A DNA stretch of 64,000 nucleotides from Cupriavidus necator N-1 (GTDB taxonomy: Bacteria; Pseudomonadota; Gammaproteobacteria; Burkholderiales; Burkholderiaceae). The position numbers and the translations under genes were made by a program. Positions 28,497 through 37,071 of this stretch are shown here, piece by piece. The notes below the pieces were generated by a model. The model had not been told where the DNA came from. It searched no databases and worked only from the letters and a program-made list of their open reading frames with translations. Location: the NCBI RefSeq assembly GCF_000219215.1, contig NC_015726.1, forward strand, positions 1,302,001-1,366,000. Direction: 5' to 3'. Numbering within the stretch: position 1 is the stretch's first letter; each line of letters begins with the position of its first letter.

Positions 28497-29771
28497 TTGG
28501 CCACGCCTTTCGCGGGCGGCGGCGCCACCGGCGCCGGCCGCCCCGACTACGCCCGTTTCGGGCTCTTCTACCTTGGCTACTACGGCTACGTCGGCCTGAT
28601 TTCGCCGTACGTCAGCCTGTATTTCGCCGACCGCGGCTTCAACCCGGTGCAGATCGGCGTGCTGATGGCGAGCTTCCAGGTCAGCCGCATCGTCGGGCCC
28701 TACCTGTGGGGCTGGCTGTCCGACGTGATGCACACGCGCGTGCGCATCCTGCGCGTGAGCGCGTTCACCTCGTTGTTGGCTTTCCTGATGCTGCCGGGTG
28801 TCGGCAGCTACGGCGGCATGATGGCGATGATGCTGACGCTGAGCCTGTTGACCAGCGCGATGTCGCCGCTGGGCGATGCCCTGACCATCTCCACGCTGCG
28901 CCGCTACGGCGCCTTCGACCATAGCTACGGCCGCATCCGCATGTTCGGCTCGGTCGGTTTTATCGGCGCGGTACTGGCCGGCGGGGCCTTGTTCGAAGCG
29001 GTCGGCATGCGCGCCTTCCCGTGGGTGGCCAGCACGCTGCTGGCGATCCTGGCCGGGGTGGTGCTGACCATGCGCGACGCCGCCGCCGACGGTACGCACA
29101 CTGCGCCGCCGCGCGCCTTGCCGCTGCTGCGCCGCCCGGACGTGGCCTGGTTCCTGGCGTCAGCCTTCCTGATGATGTTCGCGCACGCCGCGCTCTATGT
29201 GTTTTATTCGCTGTGGCTGGCACAGCTGGGCTACAGCAAGTTCGCCATTGGCGTGATGTGGACCATCGGCGTGGTCGCCGAGATCGTTTTCTTCTACTAC
29301 CAGGGCCTGCTGTTCGCGCGCTATTCGCTGCGCACCATCCTGGCCGGCACCTTTGTGCTGGCGGCGCTGCGCTTCGGCCTGACCGGCTACTTTGCCCAGT
29401 TTGCCTGGCTCATGGCGCTGGTGCAGGTGCTGCACGCGGCCACCTTTGCCGCGCACCACAGCGCCAGCCTGAAGCGGTTGCAGGCCTGGTTTGCCGGGCC
29501 GCTGCAGGGGCGCGGGCAGGCGCTGTACACGGGCATTTCCTACGGCGTCGGCGGCACGCTGGGCGGGCTGGCGATGGGCTGGACCTGGAACGCGCTGGCG
29601 CCCGAGCATACGTTCGGGCTGGCCGCCATTGCCGCGGCGGCCGGCGCGCTCTGTGCGGTGATGAGCTTTCGCGCGGAAGGCGATGGCGCCGCTCAGGCCA
29701 GCGCTGCGCAGACCCGCTCGGCGATCGCCAGCGACGAGGTCAGCCCCGGCGACTCGATGCCGAACAGGTGA
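28497..29771 (+). CDS. MFS transporter (MFS_1-like)
   Basis: 424 residues. The only start compatible with an upstream in-frame stop at 28482-28484 is TTG 28497, and no good RBS is visible. Twelve hydrophobic segments; [30 protein letters not shown] and [20 protein letters not shown] resemble the HcaT/nucleoside-permease-like MFS_1 group. The last about 26 codons overlap the 3' end of the convergent FAD-oxidase gene (29693-29771), suggesting that the original stop was lost. The substrate is unknown. Confidence 0.82.
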   Translation: MATPFAGGGATGAGRPDYARFGLFYLGYYGYVGLISPYVSLYFADRGFNPVQIGVLMASFQVSRIVGPYLWGWLSDVMHTRVRILRVSAFTSLLAFLMLPGVGSYGGMMAMMLTLSLLTSAMSPLGDALTISTLRRYGAFDHSYGRIRMFGSVGFIGAVLAGGALFEAVGMRAFPWVASTLLAILAGVVLTMRDAAADGTHTAPPRALPLLRRPDVAWFLASAFLMMFAHAALYVFYSLWLAQLGYSKFAIGVMWTIGVVAEIVFFYYQGLLFARYSLRTILAGTFVLAALRFGLTGYFAQFAWLMALVQVLHAATFAAHHSASLKRLQAWFAGPLQGRGQALYTGISYGVGGTLGGLAMGWTWNALAPEHTFGLAAIAAAAGALCAVMSFRAEGDGAAQASAAQTRSAIASDEVSPGDSMPNR

Positions 29772-30799
29772 ACCAGCCCCGGCACGCCGTGCACGGCGGG
29801 GCCGTCGATGCGGAAGTCTGCCGCCGCCTCATGCGGGCCGCTGATCTTGGGGCGGATGCCGGCATAGCCGGGTTGCAGCGCGCCGTCGGCCAGTCCGGGC
29901 CAGTAGCGCCGCACCTCGTCATAGAAGCCGTCGGCGTCGGCTGGGTCCACGCCGTATTCGATCTCGTCGATCCAGCGCACATTGGGGCCGAAGCGCGCCT
30001 GCCCGCCCAGGTCGATGGTCAGGTGCACGCCCAGCCCAGCCGCCTCGGGCACCGGGTAGATCAGCCGTGAGAACGGCGCGCGTCCGGCCAGCGTGAAATA
30101 GCAGCCCTTGGCGTAGTACTGCGGCGGGATATGGGCCTCGGGCATGCCGTCGATGCGGCGCGCCAGTTCCGGCGCGGTCAGCCCGGCCGAGTTCACCACC
30201 GTGCGCGCCAGCAGCGTGGTGACGCTGCCATCCTCGTTGCCGATCTCCAGCCGGATGCCGTCCGGCGTCACCGCGCCGCCCAGCACCGGCGACTGCACCG
30301 CCAGCATCGCGCCGGCGTTTTCCGCGTCGCCCAGCAGTGCGGTCATCAGGCCATGGCTGTCGACAATCCCGGTCGACGGTGACAGCAGCGCGGCATGGCA
30401 CTGCAGTTGCGGCTCAAGCGCCTGCGCCTCGGCGCGGCTGACGAGGCGCAGGTCGTCCACGCCGTTGGCCGCCGCCTTGGCGCGGATGCCTTCGAGCGTG
30501 GCCACCTGGGCCGCGCTGGTGGCCACGATCAGCTTGCCGCAGCGCTGGTGCGCCACGTGGTGGCTGGCGCAGTAGTTGTACAGCATGGCCTTGCCGCGCA
30601 CGCACAGCTGCGCCTTGAGCGAGCCGGCCGGGTAGTAGATGCCGGCGTGGATGACCTCGCTGTTGCGCGCGCTGGTGATGGTGCCGAAGGCGTTCTCGGC
30701 TTCCAGGATGATTACTTCGCGGCCCTGCAGCGCGAGTGCGCGCGCCACCGCCAGTCCCACCACGCCGGCGCCGATGACGACGCAATCCACTGTTTCCAT
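29693..30799 (-). CDS. FAD-dependent oxidase, L-2-hydroxyglutarate oxidase (LhgO)-like
   Basis: 368 residues from ATG 30799 (GAGGAAC before it). The dinucleotide fold is [20 protein letters not shown], followed by [22 protein letters not shown], a hallmark of LhgO/DAO-type oxidases, and [22 protein letters not shown], and a C-terminal [19 protein letters not shown]. It oxidises an L-2-hydroxyacid, probably L-2-hydroxyglutarate. It shares the reverse strand with the GntR gene 36 bases upstream. Its 3' end overlaps the MFS gene by 79 bases. Confidence 0.86.
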   Translation of the reverse strand: METVDCVVIGAGVVGLAVARALALQGREVIILEAENAFGTITSARNSEVIHAGIYYPAGSLKAQLCVRGKAMLYNYCASHHVAHQRCGKLIVATSAAQVATLEGIRAKAAANGVDDLRLVSRAEAQALEPQLQCHAALLSPSTGIVDSHGLMTALLGDAENAGAMLAVQSPVLGGAVTPDGIRLEIGNEDGSVTTLLARTVVNSAGLTAPELARRIDGMPEAHIPPQYYAKGCYFTLAGRAPFSRLIYPVPEAAGLGVHLTIDLGGQARFGPNVRWIDEIEYGVDPADADGFYDEVRRYWPGLADGALQPGYAGIRPKISGPHEAAADFRIDGPAVHGVPGLVHLFGIESPGLTSSLAIAERVCAALA

Positions 30800-30835
30800 G
30801 GTTGTTCCTCGCTTCAATGTCTGTGTGTTCGGGAC

Positions 30836-31549
30836 TCAGGCCGTCAGGTCGAGGCGCGCGGCGGCGGCCGCAAGGTGCTGTTGCGCGGCGTTGCGGGCGG
30901 CCGCGGCGTCGCCGGCGGCAATGGCTTCGGCCAGCGCCGCATGTTCCTGGTCGGCGGCGCGCGGCGCGCCGGTCGTCACGCTCAGCCGCGAGGTGTTCTC
31001 CCAGGCGCGCTGGCGCGCGGCCAGCATCTGCTGGCTGACGAAATCGGTCAGGCCGGTAAAGCAGGGGTTGTGCGCGGCTTCCGCAATGGCATGGTGGAAG
31101 GCCATGTCGGCCGCCGCCGCGCTGGCCATGTCGCCCTGGCCGTCGGCCTGTGCCTGCATCGCCGCCAGTGCGCCGCGGATGGCATCGATATCGGCATCCG
31201 TGCGCCGCTGCGCGGCCATTTCGGCGCAGGCGGTTTCCACCACCCGGCGCAGTTCGAACAGCTGCGCCAGCGTCGGGCCGCCGTCGGGCGCGCTGGCCAC
31301 GCGCCAGGCCTGGCCGCCCGGCGTCTCCGACACATAAGCGCCCGAGCCCTTGCGCGTCACCAGCACGCCATCGGCCTTCAACTGGGCGATGGCCTCGCGC
31401 ACGATCGGCCGGCTCACGCCGAAGGTGTCGGCCAGGCTGGCCTCGGCCGGCAGGCGCGCGCCCGCGCCATAGCGGCCGGCGAGGATATCGTCGTGCAGGG
31501 TCTGGGCGATACGGCTGGCGAGGGAGGCCGGGCGAGGCAGGATGGTCAT
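30836..31549 (-). CDS. GntR-family regulator, FCD (FadR) subfamily
   Basis: 237 residues. The winged helix is PASLASRIAQTLHDDILAGRYGAGARLPAEASLADTFGVSR... VREAIAQLKADGVLVTRKGSGAYV. The FCD ligand domain has LFELRRVVETACAEMAAQRRTDAD and an MAFHHAIAEAAHNP metal-binding stretch. FCD members respond to small carboxylates. It lies directly upstream of the LhgO-like gene in the same direction, so it may control that gene. A perfect palindrome just before its start (31566-31576) is a likely own operator. Confidence 0.88.
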   Translation of the reverse strand: MTILPRPASLASRIAQTLHDDILAGRYGAGARLPAEASLADTFGVSRPIVREAIAQLKADGVLVTRKGSGAYVSETPGGQAWRVASAPDGGPTLAQLFELRRVVETACAEMAAQRRTDADIDAIRGALAAMQAQADGQGDMASAAAADMAFHHAIAEAAHNPCFTGLTDFVSQQMLAARQRAWENTSRLSVTTGAPRAADQEHAALAEAIAAGDAAAARNAAQQHLAAAAARLDLTA

Positions 31550-31565
31550 GGTTTGATATGTCAGG

Positions 31566-31576
31566 CTGTCAGACAG
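31566..31576. promoter_or_regulatory. palindrome CTGTC-A-GACAG, candidate GntR operator
   Basis: Perfect 5-1-5 inverted repeat 17 bases before the GntR start. FCD-type GntR operators commonly have a GTC-N-GAC-like core, so autoregulation is plausible. Confidence 0.45.
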
Positions 31577-31695
31577 CTTTTGCGGATTTTCGGCCTAACT
31601 TTGCGGCGCGTCAAGGTTTCCGTAGGGAGCGAATGCTACACATGCGGCCTTAGTCAATCGCCGAGGGCTTAATTTCGCCGCGCCGGCGCCGATAG

Positions 31696-31712
31696 AAACC
31701 TGATACAGGTGG
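31696..31712. promoter_or_regulatory. 17-bp dyad, site C (AAACCTG-ATA-CAGGTGG)
   Basis: Forward-strand ACCTG-ATA-CAGGT has perfect inner arms and matches the reverse complement of site B at 14 of 15 central bases. It lies 78 bases before the PilZ gene, about 20 kb away from the acyl-CoA cluster. Confidence 0.4.
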
Positions 31713-31789
31713 CGGATCCTGCGCGTCAGCTCCGCCCAGGGCTTGCCATGCCCCGTGGCGTCCAATGCCGGGGCCTACTGCGAACAGCC

Positions 31790-32677
31790 ATGATCCAGCT
31801 CACACCTAACGATCTTCCCGTCGGATACCCGCTGCCCTGGTCATTGCTCGATGGCGAGGGCAACCTGGTGCTCGGCAGCGGCAGTGTCATTCCCGATGAA
31901 CGCGACCTGGCGCTGGTGTTCCACCATGGCGTGGTCTGCCGCGAAGATGGTCACGACGATGCCGATGACGAACTGCGTCCGACCACCGGGCCGCTTGGCC
32001 TGCAGGTCGGCACGCTGCTGCATGTCAAGCATGAGGGCGAGGCCGCGCGCCCGGCCGCCAGCCGCCTGATCGGTTTTATCGAGCAGGGCCTGTTTGTCAC
32101 CTGGCCGCAGCTCGGCGGGCGCGACCTGCCGCTGCAGGCGGGCGATTCCGTGCTGCTGCGCGGCTTCTCCGGACAGGCCATCCACAGCTTCACCTCGACC
32201 ATCACCGCCGTGTGCCGCAGCCCGTTTCGCTACCTGGTGCTGTCGGCGCCGGTGCAGAAGCACGCAACGCCGGTACGCAAGGCCGCGCGCGTGCCTACCC
32301 GGCTGGCGGCCTACCTGACCGAGCCCGGCGATGACGACGGCATCGACACCGGCACGGCGCGGCTGGCGCTGCTGTCCGACCTCAGCACCGGTGGCGCGCT
32401 GGTGCAGACCACCGCGCCTGCGCCGGCGCCGGGCAGCCGCGTACGGCTGCGCTTCAAGATGCGCACGGCGTCGCTGGACAGCGAGGTCACCATCGACGGC
32501 TGGGTCCGCCTCGCGCCCCCCGGCGCGGCCAGCGACGATGCCGACTTCCCGGCCTTCGGCGTGGCCTTCGACGTGCTGGCCGAGCGCGAGCTGACGCTGC
32601 TGCAGTGCTACATTTACGAACAGCTGCTTTCCAGCACCCGCATGCCCTTGCAGCCCGCGGCTGTATTGGCCGTTTAG
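31790..32677 (+). CDS. PilZ-domain (YcgR-like) c-di-GMP effector
   Basis: 295 residues from ATG 31790; the RBS is poor, but an upstream GTG at 31709 would start inside site C. The C-terminal PilZ domain shows RKAARVPTR (RxxxR) and LLSDLSTGGALV (D-x-S-x-x-G), the c-di-GMP contacts, then FPAFGVAFDVL. The N-terminal half resembles the YcgR N domain (LLHVKHEGEAARPAASRLIGFIEQG). YcgR proteins brake flagella when bound to c-di-GMP; no flagellar genes are nearby. Confidence 0.83.
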   Translation: MIQLTPNDLPVGYPLPWSLLDGEGNLVLGSGSVIPDERDLALVFHHGVVCREDGHDDADDELRPTTGPLGLQVGTLLHVKHEGEAARPAASRLIGFIEQGLFVTWPQLGGRDLPLQAGDSVLLRGFSGQAIHSFTSTITAVCRSPFRYLVLSAPVQKHATPVRKAARVPTRLAAYLTEPGDDDGIDTGTARLALLSDLSTGGALVQTTAPAPAPGSRVRLRFKMRTASLDSEVTIDGWVRLAPPGAASDDADFPAFGVAFDVLAERELTLLQCYIYEQLLSSTRMPLQPAAVLAV

Positions 32678-32766
32678 AAGGAATCCGCTAATGTTTTGAT
32701 TGTCTCCTCGCGTCGGCCCGTCTTTACTGCTTCCAACATAAAAAGACCCACCACCGAGGAGACAAG

Positions 32767-33292
32767 ATGGAGCACTGCGGACACCACGCGTGCGGACAAC
32801 GCACGCCCGCGCTACGCGAGCAGAAGGCCGGCAAGGCCTGGCACAGGCTGGCAGGCACAGCCGCGCTGGCCGTGGCGGCCATGCTGGCGCAGCCAGCACC
32901 CGCGCTGGCCGCGAGCGGCGACTATGCGAAGACGCGCTACCCGATCGTGCTGGTCCACGGATTGACCGGCGCGGCCAAGATGGGTGGTGCTCGACTACTG
33001 GTATGGCATCCCCGAGGTGCTGCGGGCCAACGGCGCGCAAGTCTATGTGGCCACGGTGCCGTCGTTCAACAGCGATGAAGAGCGCGCGCTGGCGCTGCAG
33101 GCCTATGTGCACGCGGTCAAGCTGGAAAGCGGCGCCGACAAGGTCAACCTGATCGGCCACAGCCAGGGCGGGCCGACCTCGCGCATGCTGGCGGCGATGT
33201 CGCCGCAGGACGTGGCCTCGGTCACCACCATCGGCAGCCCGCATCGCGGCAGCGAAGTGGCCGACACCGTGCTGGACCTGATCAATGGCTTG
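32767..33292 (+). pseudogene. lipA: triacylglycerol lipase, 5' part (frame break, then IS insertion)
   Basis: Starts ATG 32767 with a long n-region and signal peptide (RLAGTAALAVAAMLAQPAPALA). Then YPIVLVHGLTGAAKMGG, where a base has been lost at about 32983-32989. The next frame continues VLDYWYGIPEVL... LIGHSQGGPTSRML (nucleophile Ser) ... GSPHRGSEVADTVLDLING, and stops dead at the IS boundary near 33290. The C-terminal half resumes at 36472. The family is subfamily I.1/I.2 secreted lipase, which needs a Lif foldase; that gene follows at 37058. Two independent lesions make it a pseudogene. Confidence 0.88.
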
Positions 33293-33299
33293 ACATCCT

Positions 33300-33346
33300 C
33301 CTCGTCCTCAGCCTTCGGCTGCCGCCTTACGGCGGAAAGGACGAGG
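33300..33346 (-). repeat. IS605-type right-end structure: stem enclosing two hairpins
   Basis: A 9-bp outer stem (CCTCGTCCT / AGGACGAGG) encloses two hairpins, AGCC-TTC-GGCT and CCGCC-TTAC-GGCGG, forming a three-way junction. It lies just past tnpB at the element edge. By analogy with known IS605 elements it is both the transposase end-recognition structure and the scaffold of the TnpB guide (omega/reRNA), whose guide would read into lipase sequence; the RNA role is inference. Confidence 0.5.
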
Positions 33347-33415
33347 ATTCCTACGGCGCTACGTGATGCTCTACGTAGTCACTTCGGTGGGTTCCTGCTT
33401 CGTAGAGCGGCTTGA

Positions 33416-34575
33416 CTACGCCGACTCTCCACAGGCTGCAACGCGGTGCCCCCGCGCCAAAATGTTGATCGCGCCGACCACGTCGGCGTGATTCGCATAG
33501 CCGCATGCCACACAGGCGAAGCTCGCCTGGCTCTGCCGGTTTCGGCAGATACATGCCCGCAGCAAGGGCACGTGCGACTGGTGTGCTGTGGCGGCACAGC
33601 TATTAGCCAGCCGCCATTCCACGCTAGCTTGTATTCCAGTTGACGCCCGAACTCGTACCAACCCTGATCGAGGATGGCCTTGTTCAGGCCGGACTTGGCC
33701 CTGACGTTCTTGCCCGGTTGCCCGCTTGAACCGGCCGCTGACTTGGACATGTTCCGTACCTTCAGGTCCTCGATACACACCATCGCTTGATTTTCGCTGA
33801 TCGTGGTCGTGGCTTTGTGCAGGTAGTCGAGGCGGGCGTTACCGATGCGTGCGTGGATACGCTGGATTCGGGCCTTGGACTTCTTCCAGTTGTTGCTGAA
33901 TTTCGTCTTGCGGCTCATCGCCCGCTGCGCACGGCGCAGTCTGGCTTCGTGCTTCCTAAAGCTGTTGAGCGGCGCGAGGAAAGTGCCATCGCTCATGGTG
34001 GCAAAGCGAGCGATGCCCATGTCGATGCCGATGGCGCTGGTGGCTTTCGGCACAGGTCGCTCGACCTTCCGCTCAGTCTGGATCGAAACAAACCACTTGC
34101 CGCCCGACAGGCTGACGCAGGCATTGCGTACCTCACCGAGTACGTCGCGGCTGTTCCTGTATCGCAGCCAGCCCAGCTTGGGCAAATAGATACGCGAGTT
34201 GGTCTGATCAAGCTTGATTTGCTTCTGGTCGGGATAGCGGAAACTGTCGCCCAGACCCTTCTTCTTGAAACGCGGGAAGTCGGCCCGTTTTGCGAAGAAA
34301 TTTGTGTAGGCCCGCTCCAAGTCCTTGAGCGTCTGTTGAAGAGGATGGACTGGTGCATCGGCCAGCCATGCTGTTTCCGTGCTGTTGCGCCACTCCGTGA
34401 GTTGCTTACACAGACCGGCATAGCTGAGCTTCTTTTCGCCTTGATCGTAACGCTGTTTCTGCAACGCCAGCGCCTTGTTATAGACGAACCGGCACGATCC
34501 GGCATAACGGCGCATGTTGCGCTGCTGCTCGCCGTTCGGCATCAATTCGTATTTGAATGCTTGAAGACGCTGCAT
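33416..34575 (-). pseudogene. tnpB: IS605-type TnpB (RNA-guided nuclease), frame break in the zinc finger
   Basis: Start ATG 34575 (MQRLQAFKYELMPNGEQQ). The N-terminal OrfB helix has RRYAGSCRFVYNKAL. RuvC residues visible are D185 (AIGIDMGIARF) and E269 (VCIEDLKVRNM). The zinc finger starts TSRTCPCCGHVSAE, then the frame runs into nonfamily sequence. One base appears lost from an A run near 33540; the other frame continues NRQSQASFACVACGYANHADVVGAINIL, with the second Cys pair and third catalytic Asp, ending at 33416 (about 386 residues restored). As read, the product lacks the third acidic residue and should be inactive. Confidence 0.85.
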
Positions 34576-34614
34576 GGCCCAATCATACTCTTGGCCTACG
34601 AGCGACGACAATGA

Positions 34615-34929
34615 CATTCGGCAGAGGACCTGCGCGACATATTTACCGGCGTTTGCGCAGATTTCGAAGCTGAACTGGTGGAGTTCGATGGGGAGGACGA
34701 TCACGTTCACCTTCTTGTGAACTACCCGCCAAAGGTCGCGGTGTCCGCACTGGTAAACAGCTTGAAAGGGGTATCCAGCCGTATGATCCGAAAGAAGAAC
34801 TACCCGAGCATCAGCAAGAAGCTATGGGGCGGTGCACTGTGGTCGCCGTCTTACTTCGCAGGGAGCTGCGGCGGTGCGCCCATCGAGATCATCCGCCAAT
34901 ACATTGAGCAACAACAGACGCCGCATTAG
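34615..34929 (+). pseudogene. tnpA: IS200/IS605 TnpA (Y1 HUH transposase), 5'-truncated
   Basis: The frame from 34615 reads HSAEDLRDIFTGVCADFE, then DDHVHLLVNYPPK (the HUH motif), LKGVSSRMIRKKNYP, LWGGALWSPSYFAGSCGG and PIEIIRQYIEQQ, where the Tyr is the nucleophile. About 35-40 N-terminal residues of a normal 135-140-residue TnpA are missing, and an in-frame stop lies at 34612-34614. The deletion point is near 34618, against the tnpB 5' end. Catalytic residues remain but the fold would be incomplete. Confidence 0.82.
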
Positions 34930-34970
34930 CCGCCGAAAGGACGCCGACGGCGTCCGCGCTATCCTTCCCC

Positions 34971-34997
34971 GGCCTAAAGGCCTGAGCTTTACCCACA
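34971..34997 (+). repeat. 27-bp inverted repeat, left copy
   Basis: GGCCTAAAGGCC hairpin followed by TGAGCTTTACCCACA. The reverse complement of 36441-36467 matches it at 23 of 27 positions. A separate perfect hairpin GGACGCC-GAC-GGCGTCC lies just before it at 34939-34955. Confidence 0.6.
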
Positions 34998-34999
34998 TC

Positions 35000-36421
35000 C
35001 TATGGACCTGAACTGAAGATGCGGAACATTTCGGTAATCTCGTGGAGGACGAAGAAGCCTCGCCAGATAACCGTGGCGCCGGGCGGAGGATCACTGCGGC
35101 GATTCAGGTAGCCACCCAGCGTGGCGATCCACAGTACTGCCTGATTCAGCGATGGCACTTTGTCCGGTGGCCGGGTGGTTCGGTGTACGCGGCAATACAG
35201 AGCCTGCCATTCGATGGGCTGAAGGACTACCTCGCAGGGCAACTCGCCATCAAGGCGAGCCAGTAGAGTCGTGTACAGAATGCGCCAGGCGATTACGGCA
35301 AACAGGGAGGTGGCCCGCACGAAGCGTTCCAGTGTACCGAATTGGCGGGCCTCGATACGGCAGCCACTCTTGAGCACACGGTGCCAGGTCTCGATGGTCC
35401 AGCGCCGCGCATACCACTGAAGCCGTTCAAGAGCCTGCTCAGGCGAGTGCGTGGGCACCGAACTGAGTAGCATCCATTCGAGCGGCTCGATACCGGCGGG
35501 CGGTTCGTCCTCGATGACATGCACAGCGAAGACATTCTGCTCGGGCAAGCCAGCCCGCGTCTGAGGTGGTTGCAGGCGAACGGGCGCGTATCGCAGCGTC
35601 AGGCGGGCCGTGCGTAGGGTGCGTGCACCTCTGGCCGGAATCAGCAACTCGGTGTAACCTGCCGCAGGGGTGTCCAATACCGCTTGCCAGAGATAGCGCT
35701 GGGGATGGCGGGCACAGCGATTCCATGCTGCGCGCACCAGCCAGTCCACTCCGTCTGGTCGCTCGGCAGCAAACAGTTCATACACATCGCTTTCGCGATC
35801 TCCGATCCCTACCAGTTGGGTCTGTGCACAGCGCGACTTCAGCGCAGACAGATGGGCAAGACCCTCGATCCACTTAGCGCTTTCTTTCTCGTGGACGGGT
35901 CGGGACTTGCGCTGCGCCGCACTACCTTTGGTTGCTTCAGCGCGTGTCCACGTCTTCATGCCCAGCACCCCAAGCGGCAGCCCCTCTGGACTGACTGCCA
36001 GCAGGCTGTGCATCAGGAAACCACGCTCATTGCCACCGGTACAGCGACCTAAGCCCTCTGTGGCGTGCAGGTGCGTCAGATTGAATTCGGTCGTATCCTG
36101 TATTGCCAGCACCACTGGCAACTGTTCCATGCGGTGCAACGTCTGTGCAATATGCGGCGCCAGCACGCCGTTGGTATCGACCTGATCGTTATCGAAGAAG
36201 CGGTAGGCCGCCTTCAGTTCAGCTGGTGACAGGGCCTGGGGGAGCGAAGTGTGTGGACTGATGGCCAGCTGCCGGGCCAGCGCGACCAGTCGCTGCGACA
36301 GGCGAGCATCGCCGAGACTCGCCTCTGCGAATTCTTCGCTAGCCCAGTCTGCCGTGTCGTCTCTGATCGCCAATCCGCTGCAACAACATAAATAGGATGG
36401 GCGAAAGTTAACACCGCTCAA
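35000..36421 (-). CDS. Tn5-like IS4-family transposase
   Basis: 473 codons read from TTG 36421; the true start may be nearer TTG 36373. It is clearly Tn5/IS50-like: DDTADWASEEFAEASLGDARLSQRL at the N-terminus, AAYRFFDN, catalytic D109 (AIQDTTEFNL), D208 (GIGDRESDVYE) and E344, with the YREK signature complete in YARRWTIETWHRVLKSG. The frame is continuous, so the enzyme may be active. It inserted into the IS605-type element, not directly into the lipase. The last codons run through the presumed terminal repeat to TAG at 35000-35002. Confidence 0.88.
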   Translation of the reverse strand: MSGVNFRPSYLCCCSGLAIRDDTADWASEEFAEASLGDARLSQRLVALARQLAISPHTSLPQALSPAELKAAYRFFDNDQVDTNGVLAPHIAQTLHRMEQLPVVLAIQDTTEFNLTHLHATEGLGRCTGGNERGFLMHSLLAVSPEGLPLGVLGMKTWTRAEATKGSAAQRKSRPVHEKESAKWIEGLAHLSALKSRCAQTQLVGIGDRESDVYELFAAERPDGVDWLVRAAWNRCARHPQRYLWQAVLDTPAAGYTELLIPARGARTLRTARLTLRYAPVRLQPPQTRAGLPEQNVFAVHVIEDEPPAGIEPLEWMLLSSVPTHSPEQALERLQWYARRWTIETWHRVLKSGCRIEARQFGTLERFVRATSLFAVIAWRILYTTLLARLDGELPCEVVLQPIEWQALYCRVHRTTRPPDKVPSLNQAVLWIATLGGYLNRRSDPPPGATVIWRGFFVLHEITEMFRIFSSGP

Positions 36422-36426
36422 TCCAG
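35008..36426 (-). mobile_element. Tn5/IS4-type insertion sequence (ends approximate)
   Basis: Imperfect terminal repeats can be aligned: CTGAACTGAAGATGCGGAAC at 35008 against the reverse complement of 36426 leftwards, CTGGATTGAGCGGTG. Both start CTG, as IS50 ends do. No 9-bp target duplication is evident next to these points, so the ends are tentative. It carries one transposase on the reverse strand. Confidence 0.55.
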
Positions 36427-36440
36427 TTTACAACCGGATT

Positions 36441-36467
36441 TGTGGGTAATCCTCAGGCCTAAAGGCC
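36441..36467 (-). repeat. 27-bp inverted repeat, right copy
   Basis: TGTGGGTAATCCTCA followed by GGCCTAAAGGCC, the inverted partner of 34971-34997. The surrounding CCTCAGGCC-TAAA-GGCCGAGG (36451-36471) forms a hairpin directly at the junction with lipase sequence. Confidence 0.6.
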
Positions 36468-36471
36468 GAGG

Positions 36472-37071
36472 CTTGCCGCGCACCTGGTCAACAGTATTCC
36501 AATCGCCGGGCCGATACTCGTCGGCATCATCCAGGGCGTGCTCGATACGGTGGGCTGGTTCAACGGCATCGGCAACGGGCAGGCGCTGGATCAGGATGCG
36601 CTGGCCTCGCTCAAGATCCTGACCACGCGCGGCGCCGCCGAGCAGAATGCGCGCCTCAATGCCACGCTGGTGCCCGGCACGAAATCGGCACTGGGGCCGG
36701 ATTGCAATACCGCTGGCGCGGTGTCCGAGCAACGGCAGGCGCGCGATGCCGCGGGCAACCTTGTCACCCATACCCAGGCCGCGTATTCCTGGACTGGTCA
36801 GGGCGGGCCGTTCAGCCTGCTGCGCTCCAACCTGCTGGACCCGACCACGGTGATGATGTCGACCTCGGCCGGGCTGATGGACCTGAAGGGCGCCGGCCCC
36901 AATGACGGGCTGGTCTCGGTCTGCAGCAGCAAGTGGGGCCGGGTGCTGGCCACTGGCTACTACTGGAACCACCTCGACGAGGTGAACCAGATGGCCGGCC
37001 TGTACCAGGACGTCGATCCGCGCACAGTCATCCTCAGCCACGCCAACCGGCTGCGCAATGACCAGCTCTGA
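36472..37071 (+). pseudogene. lipA: triacylglycerol lipase, 3' part
   Basis: Reads LAAHLVNSIPIAGPILVGIIQGVLD... in the restored lipase frame. It contains the remaining catalytic residues: Asp in GAGPNDGLVSVCSS and His in YYWNHLDEVNQM, and ends ILSHANRLRNDQL. Cys residues in GPDCNTAG and VSVCSSKWG could form the usual disulfide. It overlaps the foldase start by 14 bases, as in an operon. Separated from its signal peptide and nucleophile Ser by 3.2 kb of IS DNA, it cannot give an active enzyme. Confidence 0.88.

Larger units (their letters stand above)
33290..36471. mobile_element. nested insertion: IS200/IS605-type element interrupted by a Tn5/IS4-type element
   Basis: All sequence between the two lipase halves. 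Joining ...AATGGC (to 33289) with CTTGCCGCGCAC (from 36472) restores the lipase frame (NG-LAAHLVNS), which sets approximate ends; no target duplication is seen, as expected for IS605-type single-strand transposition. Contents in order: structured right end, tnpB (reverse), 5'-truncated tnpA (forward), hairpins, the IS4-type element, and a terminal hairpin at 36451-36471. The exact ends are inferred. Confidence 0.7.
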
